NCBI RefSeq assembly: GCF_000021705.1
Contig: NC_012751.1
Location: forward strand, 124,001-188,000
Length of the DNA: 64,000 nt
Source of the DNA: Candidatus Hamiltonella defensa 5AT (Acyrthosiphon pisum)
Lineage (GTDB): Bacteria; Pseudomonadota; Gammaproteobacteria; Enterobacterales; Enterobacteriaceae
Direction: 5' to 3'
Below, in pieces: positions 1 through 9,902 of this stretch. The position numbers and the translations under genes were made by a program. Numbering within the stretch: position 1 is the stretch's first letter; each line of letters starts with the position of its first letter. The notes under the pieces were generated by a model. The model worked only from the letters and a program-made list of their open reading frames with translations, ran no database searches and had not been told where the DNA came from.

Positions 1-3000
1 CAGGATTGACTTGATGATCGTCTCTAAAAGTTAAAAATCCTCCTTTTTCATGACTTTCAATTCGCTTAATGCCTAATTTTTCTGATTTCTGTCGGAAATA
101 AGCCGTTTTTAAGAGATACTGCACTTCATCTGGCAGTAAACCAAAACGATCAATCAATTCAATCTTGAGCTCATTTAATTCAACATGATTATTCGCATTT
201 GCAATTCTTTTATAAAAAGACAAACGAATATTAACATCAGGAATAAAATTTTCAGGCAGGAGCGTTGGAAGGTGCATTTCAATTTCAGATTGAGGACGAA
301 TAAATGCTTCCAATGAAGGATCTTTGCCTTTTTTAAAAGCCTCTACTGCATTTTCTAGCATTTCCATATAAAGAGAAAACCCCACTGCATTTATTTGACC
401 ACTTTGGTTTTCTCCCAATAATTCTCCAGCACCACGAATTTCAAGATCGTGGGTGGCCAAAGCAAATCCAGAACCTAAATCTTCTAACGAGGTAATGACC
501 TCCAAACGTTTTTTTGCATCATTTGTTATGGCCTTTGGGGGAGGCGTCAGTAAATAAGCATAAGCCTGATGATGGGAACGCCCAACTCGACCACGCAATT
601 GATGAAGTTGTGCAAGACCAAAATGGTTTGCTTTTTCGATAATAATGGTATTCGCATTTGCAATATCGATACCGGTCTCAATAATCGTGGTACAAACCAA
701 CAGGTTGAAGCGCTGATGATGAAAATCGTTCATCACACGTTCTAGATCCCGTTCTCGCATTTGTCCGTGAGCCAAGGTAATTCGTGCTTCAGGCACCAAT
801 TTTTTTAAGGTTTCATAAGTTTTTTCAATGGTTTCAACCTCATTATAAAGATAGTAAACTTGACCGCCTCTTAAAATTTCACGCAATATCGCTTCCTTGA
901 TTAGAAACGAGTCATATTCTCTTACAAACGTTTTTACGGAAAGACGCCGAGCAGGAGGAGTAGCAATAATAGATAAATCTCGCATGCCACTCATTGCCAT
1001 ATTCAGTGTACGAGGAATCGGCGTTGCCGTTAGGGTCAAGATATCAACATCTGTTCGGATTGCTTTTATTCGCTCTTTATGGCGTACACCAAAACGATGC
1101 TCCTCATCTACGATCAACAAACCCAGATCTTTCCAGCACAAATCATTTTTCAACAATTTATGCGTTCCTATAAGGATATCTAACTTTCCTTCCGCCACTT
1201 GTTGCAAGATCTGTTTTTGTTCTTTGGCGGTTCGAAACCGTGAAAGCATTTCTATTTGAATCGGCCAATGAGCAAAACGATCGCGAAAATTATCAAAATG
1301 TTGCTGAGCAAGCAAAGTGGTTGGCACTAAAACGGCTACTTGTTTATGATTGATGACCGCTAAAAAAGCGGCTCTCATCGCCACTTCCGTTTTTCCAAAA
1401 CCGACATCTCCACAAACAAGTCTATCCATCGCTAATGGCTGAGACATATCATTTAATACAGCATGAATAGCCTGTTCTTGATCTGGGGTGGTCTCAAAAG
1501 GAAAGCTTTCGCAAAACAACTGATATTGTTCAGAGTCTTTCTTAAATGAAAACCCGGGTTTTGCGGCTCGCTGAGAATAAATACCTAAAAGCTCTGCGGC
1601 CACATCCCGTACTTTTTCGAGTGTTTTTTTACATGCTTTTGTCCAGGCATCCCCTCCTAATTTATGTAAAGGCGCATTTTCGTCTGAAGAACCTGAATAA
1701 CGCGTGATGACATTTAAAGAAGAAACCGGAACATAAAGTTTATCTTCATTCGCATAACCTAAAATTAAATATTCGGCTTGAATACCACCTGTTTCTAAGT
1801 TTATCAGGCCAAGATAACGACCCACTCCGTGTTCGAGGTGTACAACAGGCTGGCCAGAGCGAAGCTCCATCAAGTTACGTATTAAAACATCCGTATTAAT
1901 GATCCGTCGATTGTCTTGGTGCCTACGATTAACTCGCTCACCCAACAAATCACTTTCACAAATAAAAGCCCGAAGCCGCTGAGTATCGATAAAACCGCGT
2001 TCCATGGCTCCTGGCATCAAATAATGCCCATGTTGAATGGCTTCATCTAATGAAGAAATCAAAACTGGATTGATTTCCATCGGCTTTAAGAGATCTCGGA
2101 GTGTTTCTTGACGGCCTTCAGTTTCCACTGAAAACACCACAATGCCCTTAAAGCGTTTTATAAAATCAGATAAATGCATCAAAGGATTTTTTTGCGATCG
2201 TTGCACAGCCAGCTCTGGCAATGGCTCATAAGGTAAATTGGTATTTGCGGATTTATTAGGTAGCGTCTCAGTTCTTAATTGAATACGAGGCCAGGCTTTT
2301 AGTCCGCTAAAAAGCTCTGGTACATTTAACCATAATTTATCAGGCGCCAATAACGGGCGCATGGGATCAATGCGTCGATGCTCATAACGTTGATGAATAT
2401 CTTTCCAAAAACCTTCCGCTGCGGCCTGTATATCACCTATATTCATCAACAAAACATCAGCGGATAAATAATCAAATAAAGTATCCAGGGGCTCATTAAA
2501 AAAAAGCGGCTGCCAATATTCAATGCCTGCAGGCAAAATATTTTTGCTGACTTGTTGGTAGATATGTTCTGGATCACGACGTATCTCAAATTGCTCTCGC
2601 CACTGACTACGAAACGATTCAATGGCTGTTTTATCAATAGGAAACTCATGAGCAGGCAACAAATTAATTTGTTCAATTTCAGATAAAGTGCGCTGTGTAT
2701 CGACGTCGAACACTCTCAAACTCTCTATTTCATTATCAAAAAAATCAATTCGATAGGGTTCTTCACTCCCCATAGGATATAAATCGAGCAATCCGCCACG
2801 AATAGCAAATTCACCATGTTCCATCACCTGATGTACAGAACGATAACCTGCCTTATCGAGTTGAACACGCAATAGATCAAGGGACAAACGTTGGTTTTTT
2901 TTTAAAAACACGGCGTGACGATGCAAAAAAGAATAAGGACAAATTCGCTGCATAAAAGTGTTTATGGGAATAATAATCGCGCCACGATCTCGACTTGGCA

Positions 3001-3307
3001 GCTGATATAAACAAGCTAACCGATCAGAAATAATCGATTGATGAGGGGAAAAATGATCGTAGGGCAAAGTTTCCCAATCAGGCAAAATGGAAATGGGATG
3101 AGAGATAAATGCTTGAAGTTCATATTCTAACTGCAGCCCAGTTTGCCTATCTGGGGTTATCAGGATGGCGAGCCCCAAATGACGCTCAATGATTTCAGCA
3201 CACTCTAACACACATGCAGAACCTGTTAATTGACCTAATTGTCTTACATCAGAAGGCGCAGTGGGTAATTTATAACGGTCTTTTTGAGAGATCATTTTAT
3301 TTAACAT
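1..3307 (-). CDS. mfd: Transcription-repair coupling factor Mfd (C-terminus beyond window)
   Basis: Mfd is a cytoplasmic DNA translocase that removes RNA polymerase stalled at lesions and recruits UvrA. Reading the minus strand from an ATG at 3307 gives one unbroken frame to the window edge, about 1102 codons, so only the last 45 or so residues of a roughly 1148-residue family member are missing. The order is a UvrB-like N-terminal part (LADWETLPYD-type region and PMGSEEPYRIDFF), the RNA polymerase-interaction region (GQPVVHLEHGVGRYLGL), then the helicase motor with Walker A GDVGFGKTEV, the DEEH box and the TATPIPRTLNM and QLRGRVGRS motifs. It diverges from lolC, the arrangement seen around lolCDE in enteric bacteria. 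A second in-frame ATG at 3295 is possible. Identification is secure. Confidence 0.97.
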   Translation of the reverse strand, partial: MLNKMISQKDRYKLPTAPSDVRQLGQLTGSACVLECAEIIERHLGLAILITPDRQTGLQLEYELQAFISHPISILPDWETLPYDHFSPHQSIISDRLACLYQLPSRDRGAIIIPINTFMQRICPYSFLHRHAVFLKKNQRLSLDLLRVQLDKAGYRSVHQVMEHGEFAIRGGLLDLYPMGSEEPYRIDFFDNEIESLRVFDVDTQRTLSEIEQINLLPAHEFPIDKTAIESFRSQWREQFEIRRDPEHIYQQVSKNILPAGIEYWQPLFFNEPLDTLFDYLSADVLLMNIGDIQAAAEGFWKDIHQRYEHRRIDPMRPLLAPDKLWLNVPELFSGLKAWPRIQLRTETLPNKSANTNLPYEPLPELAVQRSQKNPLMHLSDFIKRFKGIVVFSVETEGRQETLRDLLKPMEINPVLISSLDEAIQHGHYLMPGAMERGFIDTQRLRAFICESDLLGERVNRRHQDNRRIINTDVLIRNLMELRSGQPVVHLEHGVGRYLGLINLETGGIQAEYLILGYANEDKLYVPVSSLNVITRYSGSSDENAPLHKLGGDAWTKACKKTLEKVRDVAAELLGIYSQRAAKPGFSFKKDSEQYQLFCESFPFETTPDQEQAIHAVLNDMSQPLAMDRLVCGDVGFGKTEVAMRAAFLAVINHKQVAVLVPTTLLAQQHFDNFRDRFAHWPIQIEMLSRFRTAKEQKQILQQVAEGKLDILIGTHKLLKNDLCWKDLGLLIVDEEHRFGVRHKERIKAIRTDVDILTLTATPIPRTLNMAMSGMRDLSIIATPPARRLSVKTFVREYDSFLIKEAILREILRGGQVYYLYNEVETIEKTYETLKKLVPEARITLAHGQMRERDLERVMNDFHHQRFNLLVCTTIIETGIDIANANTIIIEKANHFGLAQLHQLRGRVGRSHHQAYAYLLTPPPKAITNDAKKRLEVITSLEDLGSGFALATHDLEIRGAGELLGENQSGQINAVGFSLYMEMLENAVEAFKKGKDPSLEAFIRPQSEIEMHLPTLLPENFIPDVNIRLSFYKRIANANNHVELNELKIELIDRFGLLPDEVQYLLKTAYFRQKSEKLGIKRIESHEKGGFLTFRDDHQVNP

Positions 3308-3456
3308 AATCGGTCAACATACAAATGTAATAAAAGAAAACCAGATCATAAATTATGCGATAAGGCTCGCAAATATAAATATGAGTGGTTCCATAAAATA
3401 GTTGGACCCTTTATTATCCTCGAACACTTTACTTTAGCAACAGGATCTCAATTTGC

Positions 3457-4659
3457 ATGTATCAGCCTGTCACGCTCTTTATTGGCTTACGTTATATTTA
3501 TGGAAGGCGTTCTGACCGGTTCGGTCGTTTAGTTTCATCGCTCTCTAGCATCGGGATTATGCTTGGAGTCATGTCAATGATTGTGGTTTTATCTGTGATG
3601 AATGGATTTGAACGAGACTTGCAAAATAATGTTTTAGGGCTTATGCCTCATGCATTAATTACAACTCCTGAAAATGTGATTGATCCTCAAAAAATACCTG
3701 CCTCCAAATTACAGAATTTAAAAGGCATCAAGCATATTGCACCTATTACCACTAGTGATGTTGTCATACAGAGTGCACAAAATATCAGTGCTGGTGTCAT
3801 GCTGGGGATTAATCCAGAACAATACGAACCTCTTTCAAAATATTTTATTAATGTTCATCAAAATCTACTTCAAGCAGGCCAATACCGCATCATCATGGGT
3901 GCTAAATTAGCTCAGCAACTCGGGATTCAATCCGGTGATACCGTTCGTTTAATTGTGCCTAGCGTCCGCCAGCTTACTCCTATGGGAGGTATGCTGAGTC
4001 AACGCCTATTTACCCTAGTTGGCGTTTTCTCTGCAAATAGTGAAGTCGATGCTGATCAATTTTTTGTGAACCAGCAAGATGCCTCGCGCTTAATGCGTTA
4101 TCCCTTAGGGGATATTACAGGTTGGCGTTTATTCTTGACTCAACCTCTTAAGGTCGCCTCATTAAGCAAGCAAAAACTACCGGATGGCACAGTATGGAAA
4201 GATTGGCGTGAACGCAAAGGCGCACTTTTTCAAGCAATGCAAATGGAAAAAAATATGATGGGTCTATTGTTAAGTCTTATCATCATTGTGGCAGCCTTTA
4301 ATATTATGACTTCATTAGGGTTGCTAGTGATGGATAAACAACGGGAAGTCGCTATTTTACAAACTCAAGGTTTTACTCGGCGCCAAATTATGGCCATGTT
4401 TATAGTGCAAGGGTCAACATCTGGGATTGTTGGCAGTGTTTTAGGGGCATTATTAGGAATAATATTAACAGGTCAATTAGAAAAATTGCTTCCTATTTTA
4501 GGTTTATTAATAGCAGGGGAATCCTTACCTGTTAGCATTGATCCTATGCAGGTGTTTATTATTAGTCTGTCTGCTATATTCATGGCGCTCTTATCTACTC
4601 TCTATCCTTCTTGGCGTGCAGCTAACTTTCAACCTGCTGAGGCATTACGCTATGAATAA
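3457..4659 (+). CDS. lolC: Lipoprotein-releasing ABC transporter permease LolC
   Basis: LolC is an inner-membrane subunit of LolCDE, which extracts outer-membrane lipoproteins and passes them to LolA. The 400-residue product starts [13 protein letters not shown], nearly identical to the enteric LolC start. It has the family pattern of one N-terminal membrane segment (about residues 25-48, ending [10 protein letters not shown]), a large periplasmic domain and three C-terminal membrane segments (about 265-290, 315-345 and 360-380). The last codons overlap the start of lolD by 8 bases, so translation is probably coupled. Length and order match the family. It diverges from mfd across 149 bases that must hold both promoters. 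Confidence 0.96.
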   Translation: MYQPVTLFIGLRYIYGRRSDRFGRLVSSLSSIGIMLGVMSMIVVLSVMNGFERDLQNNVLGLMPHALITTPENVIDPQKIPASKLQNLKGIKHIAPITTSDVVIQSAQNISAGVMLGINPEQYEPLSKYFINVHQNLLQAGQYRIIMGAKLAQQLGIQSGDTVRLIVPSVRQLTPMGGMLSQRLFTLVGVFSANSEVDADQFFVNQQDASRLMRYPLGDITGWRLFLTQPLKVASLSKQKLPDGTVWKDWRERKGALFQAMQMEKNMMGLLLSLIIIVAAFNIMTSLGLLVMDKQREVAILQTQGFTRRQIMAMFIVQGSTSGIVGSVLGALLGIILTGQLEKLLPILGLLIAGESLPVSIDPMQVFIISLSAIFMALLSTLYPSWRAANFQPAEALRYE

Positions 4660-5362
4660 AAATGCTCCTCCATTGTTGCACTGTGAAAAACTGTGTAAAA
4701 CTTACCGAGAAGGAAAATTGCATGCAAATGTGTTGAAAAATATTACATTTACGCTTCAAGCCGGCCAAATGATGGCCATTGTTGGAAGCTCTGGTTCTGG
4801 GAAAAGCACATTGTTACATTTATTGGGAGGGCTTGATTCACCAAGCTCTGGTGAAATTTTTTTTCAAGGTAACCTGATAAATCATCTTTCTACTTCAAAA
4901 AAAGCAAAGTTACGTAATCGTCATTTAGGGTTCATTTACCAATTCCACCACCTTCTTCCAGATTTTACTGCTCTAGAAAATGTCTCCATGCCTTTGTTGA
5001 TTGCTGGAGAAAAAGCACGAACAGCCAAACAAAAAGCGTTGAAGATGCTTGAATTAGTCGGCCTCGATAATCGTCATCAACATCGCCCTTCCCAACTTTC
5101 TGGTGGGGAACGCCAGAGAGTCGCTATTGCTCGTGCGTTAGTCAATACACCTTCTTTAGTACTTGCGGATGAACCGACCGGTAATCTAGATCAACAAAAT
5201 GCAGAAGCCGTCTTTAATCTATTAAGTCAAATAAACATAAATCAAGGCACGACCTTTCTGGTGGTGACCCATGATTTAAAATATGCAAAACGCCTAAATC
5301 AACAATTGGAAATGACTGATGGCCATTTGCATCCGATTTTATCGTTATCCGAGGCACGGTAA
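4652..5362 (+). CDS. lolD: Lipoprotein-releasing ABC transporter ATPase LolD
   Basis: LolD is the cytoplasmic ATPase that powers LolCDE. The 236-residue product carries Walker [10 protein letters not shown], the LolD-specific stretch [17 protein letters not shown], signature [15 protein letters not shown] and Walker [12 protein letters not shown]. The ATG at 4652 was chosen over a longer upstream reading because MNKN then matches the enteric LolD start and the overlap with lolC is only 8 bases. lolE follows after 2 bases. Nothing is missing, so the complex is expected to be functional. Confidence 0.96.
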   Translation: MNKNAPPLLHCEKLCKTYREGKLHANVLKNITFTLQAGQMMAIVGSSGSGKSTLLHLLGGLDSPSSGEIFFQGNLINHLSTSKKAKLRNRHLGFIYQFHHLLPDFTALENVSMPLLIAGEKARTAKQKALKMLELVGLDNRHQHRPSQLSGGERQRVAIARALVNTPSLVLADEPTGNLDQQNAEAVFNLLSQININQGTTFLVVTHDLKYAKRLNQQLEMTDGHLHPILSLSEAR

Positions 5363-5364
5363 GA

Positions 5365-6618
5365 ATGACATTCCTATTTGCCAGAGCATGGTTAATCGCT
5401 TGGCGTTTCAATCGTGATCGGCGAAAAGGAGGGATGGTATCTCTGCTATCTTTAATTTCGATTTTTTCGATTGCGCTAGGAGTTGCAGTGCTCATTATTA
5501 GTCTTAGTACAATGAATGGTTTTGAAAGAGAATTAAAAAACAGGGTGCTTGCAGTGGTACCACATGGACAAATTCATTTTCTTGATTTGTCTATTTATGA
5601 TTGGCCTCTTATTTTAAATCGTGTAGAAAAAATAAAAGGCATTATTTCAGCGGCTCCTTACATTGATTTTACGGGCTTAATAGAAAATGAAACAAAAATT
5701 CGAGCAGTGCAGATCAATGGCGTTTCTCTAAAAAGGGAACACAGCATTAGTGCTTTACCCGATTTCGTTCTTAATCATGCTTGGCAAAAATTTAAAGCCA
5801 GCCAGAAACAAATTATTTTAGGTCAAGGCTTAGCAAACACTCTCGGTGTCAAAGTGGGGTCATGGCTAACCATCCTGATCCCTAACATAAATACTCAAAT
5901 CAGATTATTAAAACCAAAGCGGATACATCTACAAGTGATAGGCGTATTTCAGCTCAGTGGTCAATTAGACCATAATCTGGCTATCATTCCCTTGTCAGAT
6001 GCACAACAATATTTAGAAATGGGTGATAAAATCAGTGGTATTAAAATAAAAATAAAGGATATTTTTAATGCAGATCATATCACTCATAAAGCAGCTCAAG
6101 CGACAAAAAGTGATGTCAATTTTAGTAGTTGGATCTCTACCTATGGTTATATGTATCATGACATTCAAATGATTCGAAGCATCATGTATATCGCGATGGT
6201 ATTAGTGATGAGTGTGTCCAGTTTTAATATCGTTTCGACTCTCATCATGGTGGTAAAAGATAAAAAAAATGATATTGCTATATTACGTACATTAGGAGCT
6301 CAAGATAAACTCATACAAACCATTTTTATTTTTTATGGTTTATGGACAGGTTTGATCGGTAGTATCAGTGGAGTATTTCTTGGTGTGCTGCTATCACTAA
6401 AATTAACTGAAATTATGCACTTACTGGAAAAATGGATGGGTTATTCATTTTTGTCTGGGGATATTTATTTTATCAATTTCTTTCCCGTTGAGCTGCATTG
6501 GTTTGACGTATTTTACGTATTTATGACTTCATTATTACTCAGTTTAATGGCCAGCTGGTATCCAGCACGTCGAGCCAGCAAATTAGATCCTGCTAAAGTA
6601 TTGAGCGGTACACATTAA
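5365..6618 (+). CDS. lolE: Lipoprotein-releasing ABC transporter permease LolE
   Basis: LolE is the second membrane subunit of LolCDE and partners LolC in binding lipoproteins in the inner membrane. The 417-residue product has the same plan as LolC: N-terminal membrane segment with [16 protein letters not shown], a long periplasmic domain and three C-terminal membrane segments, ending in the family-typical [17 protein letters not shown]. It begins 2 bases after the lolD stop and completes the operon. In Escherichia coli nagK follows, but here the type III secretion operon meets it tail to tail, so this is a junction between core and accessory DNA. Confidence 0.96.
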   Translation: MTFLFARAWLIAWRFNRDRRKGGMVSLLSLISIFSIALGVAVLIISLSTMNGFERELKNRVLAVVPHGQIHFLDLSIYDWPLILNRVEKIKGIISAAPYIDFTGLIENETKIRAVQINGVSLKREHSISALPDFVLNHAWQKFKASQKQIILGQGLANTLGVKVGSWLTILIPNINTQIRLLKPKRIHLQVIGVFQLSGQLDHNLAIIPLSDAQQYLEMGDKISGIKIKIKDIFNADHITHKAAQATKSDVNFSSWISTYGYMYHDIQMIRSIMYIAMVLVMSVSSFNIVSTLIMVVKDKKNDIAILRTLGAQDKLIQTIFIFYGLWTGLIGSISGVFLGVLLSLKLTEIMHLLEKWMGYSFLSGDIYFINFFPVELHWFDVFYVFMTSLLLSLMASWYPARRASKLDPAKVLSGTH

Positions 6619-6723
6619 ACAGTATCGATATCATTTAATTGACATCAAACTTAATCAACTTACTGATAATAAAATTGGGATTTAGTTCAGGGGAGCACGA
6701 TATTTTGGGGAGGATTTATTTTT

Positions 6724-6746
6724 AAAAGGCATTTTTTATAAATGCC
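6724..6746 (-). terminator. Rho-independent terminator of the ssa operon
   Basis: On the minus strand a perfect 7-bp stem (GGCATTT/AAATGCC) with a 5-base loop is followed directly by TTTT and an AT-rich run. It lies about 33 bases after the ssaQ stop and ends the long ssaG-ssaQ operon. On the plus strand the same hairpin has no T run, so it should mainly serve the minus strand. Its position shows the operon stops after ssaQ, where related loci continue into ssaRSTU. Confidence 0.65.
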
Positions 6747-6778
6747 ATTGAGACAGATGAATTGACAAACTTCTAACC

Positions 6779-7825
6779 CTATTTATCCAATAACCACTGC
6801 TCAATGCGAACAATCAATTCCCCATCGCAGTTCAATAAATTACCGGATCCTATCTTGCGGCCGTTTAAACGGATCATCACTTCCCCATAAAAGCTCGTTT
6901 TACAATTTAACGTTTTTCCAACAAAAAGTTGATTCAGATCCTGGATTGGTATGTTAATGCGACCAATTTCCATCACCAAAGTCTGTGTGAATTCATTTAA
7001 AGAGATTTTTTTTGGCTCTTCTTCAAATTCAGGAATAACATCAGGTGATGATGCATCCGGAGCGTCTTCATCAGAAGGCGCTTTATAAGAAAAGTCATTT
7101 GACTCTGTATCGGAATCTAACTCCAAAAAAGTGTCAATATTGTCATTGATGTCTTTTATCGTCACAGTTTTGCCTTCGTTTAAGCTGATATAAAATTGGG
7201 AACCCTGCTCTGGCCACATCCAGCAACAGCTTTGATCCAGTTCGGCACAGGCCAGTAACCTTAAGCCATCCTCCACTTGAATATGTTTCAACTGAGATAC
7301 AGATAAGCGACACCATCCTGCGACTAGTCCGCATTCATACTGTAATTTATCATTATTTTTATCATAAAACTCTTTTTCCTTATCAACAGAATGCCAATCT
7401 GCCAAGGTTTCAAGCAAAAAATGAGCAGACCAATTTAGCAGCACAAAACCAAATTCCTGTTGATTTATGTTGTAATTACAAACAACAGCCCATTGTTTTA
7501 TTAAACTGGCTGGACGAGGGATATCATGGCCCAATGTCATTTTAGGAAATAAGTTAGGCAAATAAGATAAAGTCCAATCGGAGATACCCATCAACAAATC
7601 AGGGTGCAAGCAATCTGGAGAGGCAACAGAAATGATGGATTCTAACCAGGATGACCACTGTTGCTCGGATAACCAAAGGCCACAGGGTAATTCGTTTAAC
7701 ATCACTGAAAAATAAATCCCTGGGCCTTCCATCACTCTCATGTTGACGGTCACTTCTTCTTTTTTCCGGCCATTTCCTACTAAAGCGCTTAATGCTTTAA
7801 ATTCAGGGAGGACTTGTAGTAGCAT
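6779..7825 (-). CDS. ssaQ: T3SS C-ring (sorting platform) protein SsaQ/SctQ
   Basis: SctQ forms the cytoplasmic pods beneath the injectisome and binds the stator-ATPase complex and cargo chaperones. The 348-residue product is poorly conserved for its first 215 residues, then has an acidic linker (about 230-272) and a C-terminal SpoA-type domain (about 280-348) with IPIQDLNQLFVGKTL and VMIRLNGRKIGSG, the hallmark of the SctQ/FliN family. The ATG at 7825 is preferred because GGAGG lies 6 bases upstream; a GTG one codon earlier is badly spaced. It overlaps the end of ssaP and is the last gene of the operon. An internal start probably yields a short form, described separately. Confidence 0.88.
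   Translation of the reverse strand: MLLQVLPEFKALSALVGNGRKKEEVTVNMRVMEGPGIYFSVMLNELPCGLWLSEQQWSSWLESIISVASPDCLHPDLLMGISDWTLSYLPNLFPKMTLGHDIPRPASLIKQWAVVCNYNINQQEFGFVLLNWSAHFLLETLADWHSVDKEKEFYDKNNDKLQYECGLVAGWCRLSVSQLKHIQVEDGLRLLACAELDQSCCWMWPEQGSQFYISLNEGKTVTIKDINDNIDTFLELDSDTESNDFSYKAPSDEDAPDASSPDVIPEFEEEPKKISLNEFTQTLVMEIGRINIPIQDLNQLFVGKTLNCKTSFYGEVMIRLNGRKIGSGNLLNCDGELIVRIEQWLLDK
7163..7177 (-). promoter_or_regulatory. Candidate internal translation start for a short SctQ-C
   Basis: Within ssaQ an in-frame GTG (codon 221, bases 7165-7163) is preceded by GAAGG with a 7-base gap. Starting here would give a 128-residue product made of the linker and the SpoA domain. Salmonella SsaQ and Yersinia YscQ are known to produce such a short form from an internal start at a similar position. 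The site is visible in the sequence; its use is inferred. Confidence 0.45.
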
Positions 7826-8201
7826 CACTGACCTCCAAAAAACAGGGTATGCCGATACGTACTAATTCCCTCTCCCAACGTTTACTTAATCCTAGCACTC
7901 GTTTTTTTATTATATCGCCAGGACAGGTTAATCTGACGACAAAGCCTTTTTGAGCAAAACTGACTCTGATCACGGTACCCGTAAGTACTCCCGATACAAT
8001 ATGATAATCTGCCCATTTTTCTCTTAAAGGAGAAAGCGAGGGGTTCAGATCTTCTTTTAATTGAGTTGAAGGAGAGGGGGGCTGCAATAAATGTTGAAAA
8101 TGCTTTTTCTTTTGTTCGTGATCTTGTCCGTCTTTTGATTGACGACGTGCCTTTTCTGGTGGAGGTAAGGGAATGGCACCTTCAATATGAATTCGATTCA
8201 T
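7803..8201 (-). CDS. ssaP: T3SS SsaP/SctP-like protein
   Basis: This 132-residue protein sits where Salmonella has ssaP, between ssaO and ssaQ. SctP proteins sense needle length and switch substrate specificity, though the SsaP branch is much shorter than YscP. The N-terminal half is polar and proline-containing (PLPPP near residue 11, PPSPS near 41). The C-terminal half, about residues 65-128, has the YHIVSGVLTGTVIRV and IPCFLEVS patterns resembling SsaP (YRVSGGYLDGVE, ISLEIF). The start overlaps the ssaO end by 20 bases and the stop overlaps ssaQ. Assignment rests on position, length and weak similarity. Confidence 0.72.
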   Translation of the reverse strand: MNRIHIEGAIPLPPPEKARRQSKDGQDHEQKKKHFQHLLQPPSPSTQLKEDLNPSLSPLREKWADYHIVSGVLTGTVIRVSFAQKGFVVRLTCPGDIIKKRVLGLSKRWERELVRIGIPCFLEVSDATTSPP

Positions 8202-8565
8202 CTTTAATAAGTATCCGTAATTTTTCTTGTTTTATTAAATTGAGTTTTAACAAAAGCTGAAGTTCTTGAAGTTTTTTTTCAACCTGTTTCAATTGCATCA
8301 AAAATTCATTTCTTTTTGATAACTGTTCACGCTCTTGCTCATAAAATGAGTGAAACAATTCCTTGTGTTCAGCAAATTCGTTAGCCTCTAAAACACCCTG
8401 CCAATGTGTCAATTTTTTTAATTGTTCACATATTTGTTCACGCTTGATGCGGCAACCTTCAGTTTGCCATTTTAAATTTTCCTGTGTTTTGATGCTTCCA
8501 GAAATACAGCGACGTAAAGTTTGTTCTCTATTTTTTTTTAGATTTAATAGACGAACCAAGGTCAC
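8182..8565 (-). CDS. ssaO: T3SS central stalk protein SsaO/SctO
   Basis: SctO is a small coiled-coil stalk that sits in the hexameric SctN ATPase and contacts the SctV gate. The 127-residue product is almost wholly helical and charged, with heptad-like leucines through its length ([34 protein letters not shown]). The phrase LTHWQG resembles LMGWQG of Salmonella SsaO. A GTG at 8565 is taken as start because it overlaps the ssaN stop as GTGA and gives a length close to the 125-residue SsaO. A longer reading from 8613 would overlap ssaN by about 50 bases and is less likely. Confidence 0.75.
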   Translation of the reverse strand: MTLVRLLNLKKNREQTLRRCISGSIKTQENLKWQTEGCRIKREQICEQLKKLTHWQGVLEANEFAEHKELFHSFYEQEREQLSKRNEFLMQLKQVEKKLQELQLLLKLNLIKQEKLRILIKDESNSY

Positions 8566-9902
8566 GAGATCACTGTTTGTTCGAGCATTTTTAATGTTTT
8601 TTCTAATGCCCAATGCTCACCTCCTTTCTGCTTCAAAAAGTTACAAACAGCTGGGTATCGTTTTAAGGCATCATCTGCTTCTAAATCCTGCCCTTTTTGA
8701 TATTCTCCCACTCGTACCAATAATTCAATTTCTTCATAACGCGCCAATATGAATCGCAATTTTTGCGCCATTTCCAAGTGCCAGGAAGAGGCTATTTGTG
8801 GCATAATTCGACTCACACTGGCCGCAATGTCAATCGCAGGGTAATGACCCGCTCCGGCTAATTTTCTGGATAATATAATGTGCCCATCTAGCAGAGAACG
8901 CACTTCGTCAGCAACAGGTTCATTCATGTCATCACCTTCTACCAGTACGGTATAAAATGCGGTAATGCTTCCAAGATCGCTGTTTCCTGTTCGTTCAAGT
9001 AAACGCGGCATTTGAGCAAATACACTTGGAGGGAAACTGCCAGCAGCGGGTGGCTCGCCAGCGGCTAAACCAATTTCTCTCGCGGCTCTGGCATAACGCG
9101 TGAGAGAATCCACCATTAATACGACTTTTTTACCACAATCCCGAAAATATTCAGCAATGGTGGTGGCCGTATAAATCCCTTTTAAGCGTTCTAAAGCAGG
9201 TCGATCTGAGGTGGCCACGACCACAACGGTACGCTGTCGGGCTTTAGGGGTAAGTACTTGCTCTAAAAATTCGCGAACTTCTCGGCCCCGTTCTCCAATC
9301 AGTGCCAATACCATCACATCAGCATCACTGCCATCGCACAGCATCCCAAGTAAAGTACTTTTTCCTACCCCTGCTGCTGCAAAAATCCCGATTCTTTGAC
9401 CTTCTCCGCAAGATAATATCGCGTCTAATGATCGAATACCTGTGACAAGTTGGTCTGTAATGGGTTTACGCTTCAGAGGATCAGGAGGGGCGTTGTCTAA
9501 TGAACGCCAATGGTAACCCAAGCCAGGACCATCATCGATGGGATGACCTAATCCATTGAGAATACGCCCCATTAAGGACATGCTGACAGGGACTTGATGA
9601 GAATATTTTAAAGGAGAAACCCATTGACCTGCATAAAGGCCATCACAGGATGAAAAAGGGGATAAAAGCGCTGTTTTTTGTTCAATAGAAACGACTTCTG
9701 CTAAAATTCGATTCGGCTCTATTCGGCAGAGTTCACCCATTCTGACGCCAGGTAAACTCACCTTGATTAAGGTGCGTCCAACATCCAGTATCGGTCCTCT
9801 ATAAACAGCGCCACTGGGTACAGGGATCGTAAAAGCCAGTTTTTTTTTCAGGCGCTCACTCACTGGTGAGACATCTGGCAAATGAATTTTATTCAAACTC
9901 AT
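8562..9902 (-). CDS. ssaN: T3SS ATPase SsaN/SctN
   Basis: SctN is the hexameric cytoplasmic ATPase that strips chaperones and unfolds substrates at the base of the injectisome. The 446-residue product is collinear with the flagellar FliI/F1-beta family: N-terminal beta domain, Walker [10 protein letters not shown] (about 175-183, lysine 181), [10 protein letters not shown] (about 203-212), Walker [11 protein letters not shown] (about 260-269), the [21 protein letters not shown] region and C-terminal helices. All catalytic motifs are present. It overlaps the ssaV end by 14 bases and the ssaO start by 4, so the three are co-translated. Confidence 0.95.
   Translation of the reverse strand: MSLNKIHLPDVSPVSERLKKKLAFTIPVPSGAVYRGPILDVGRTLIKVSLPGVRMGELCRIEPNRILAEVVSIEQKTALLSPFSSCDGLYAGQWVSPLKYSHQVPVSMSLMGRILNGLGHPIDDGPGLGYHWRSLDNAPPDPLKRKPITDQLVTGIRSLDAILSCGEGQRIGIFAAAGVGKSTLLGMLCDGSDADVMVLALIGERGREVREFLEQVLTPKARQRTVVVVATSDRPALERLKGIYTATTIAEYFRDCGKKVVLMVDSLTRYARAAREIGLAAGEPPAAGSFPPSVFAQMPRLLERTGNSDLGSITAFYTVLVEGDDMNEPVADEVRSLLDGHIILSRKLAGAGHYPAIDIAASVSRIMPQIASSWHLEMAQKLRFILARYEEIELLVRVGEYQKGQDLEADDALKRYPAVCNFLKQKGGEHWALEKTLKMLEQTVIS

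Noticed and set aside
897..1259. Open frame on the plus strand opposite mfd
   Set aside because: It lies wholly inside the conserved helicase part of mfd on the other strand and encodes no recognisable protein.
2446..2676. Minus-strand open frame within mfd in another frame
   Set aside because: The mfd frame is continuous across it and matches the family; this is a chance frame.
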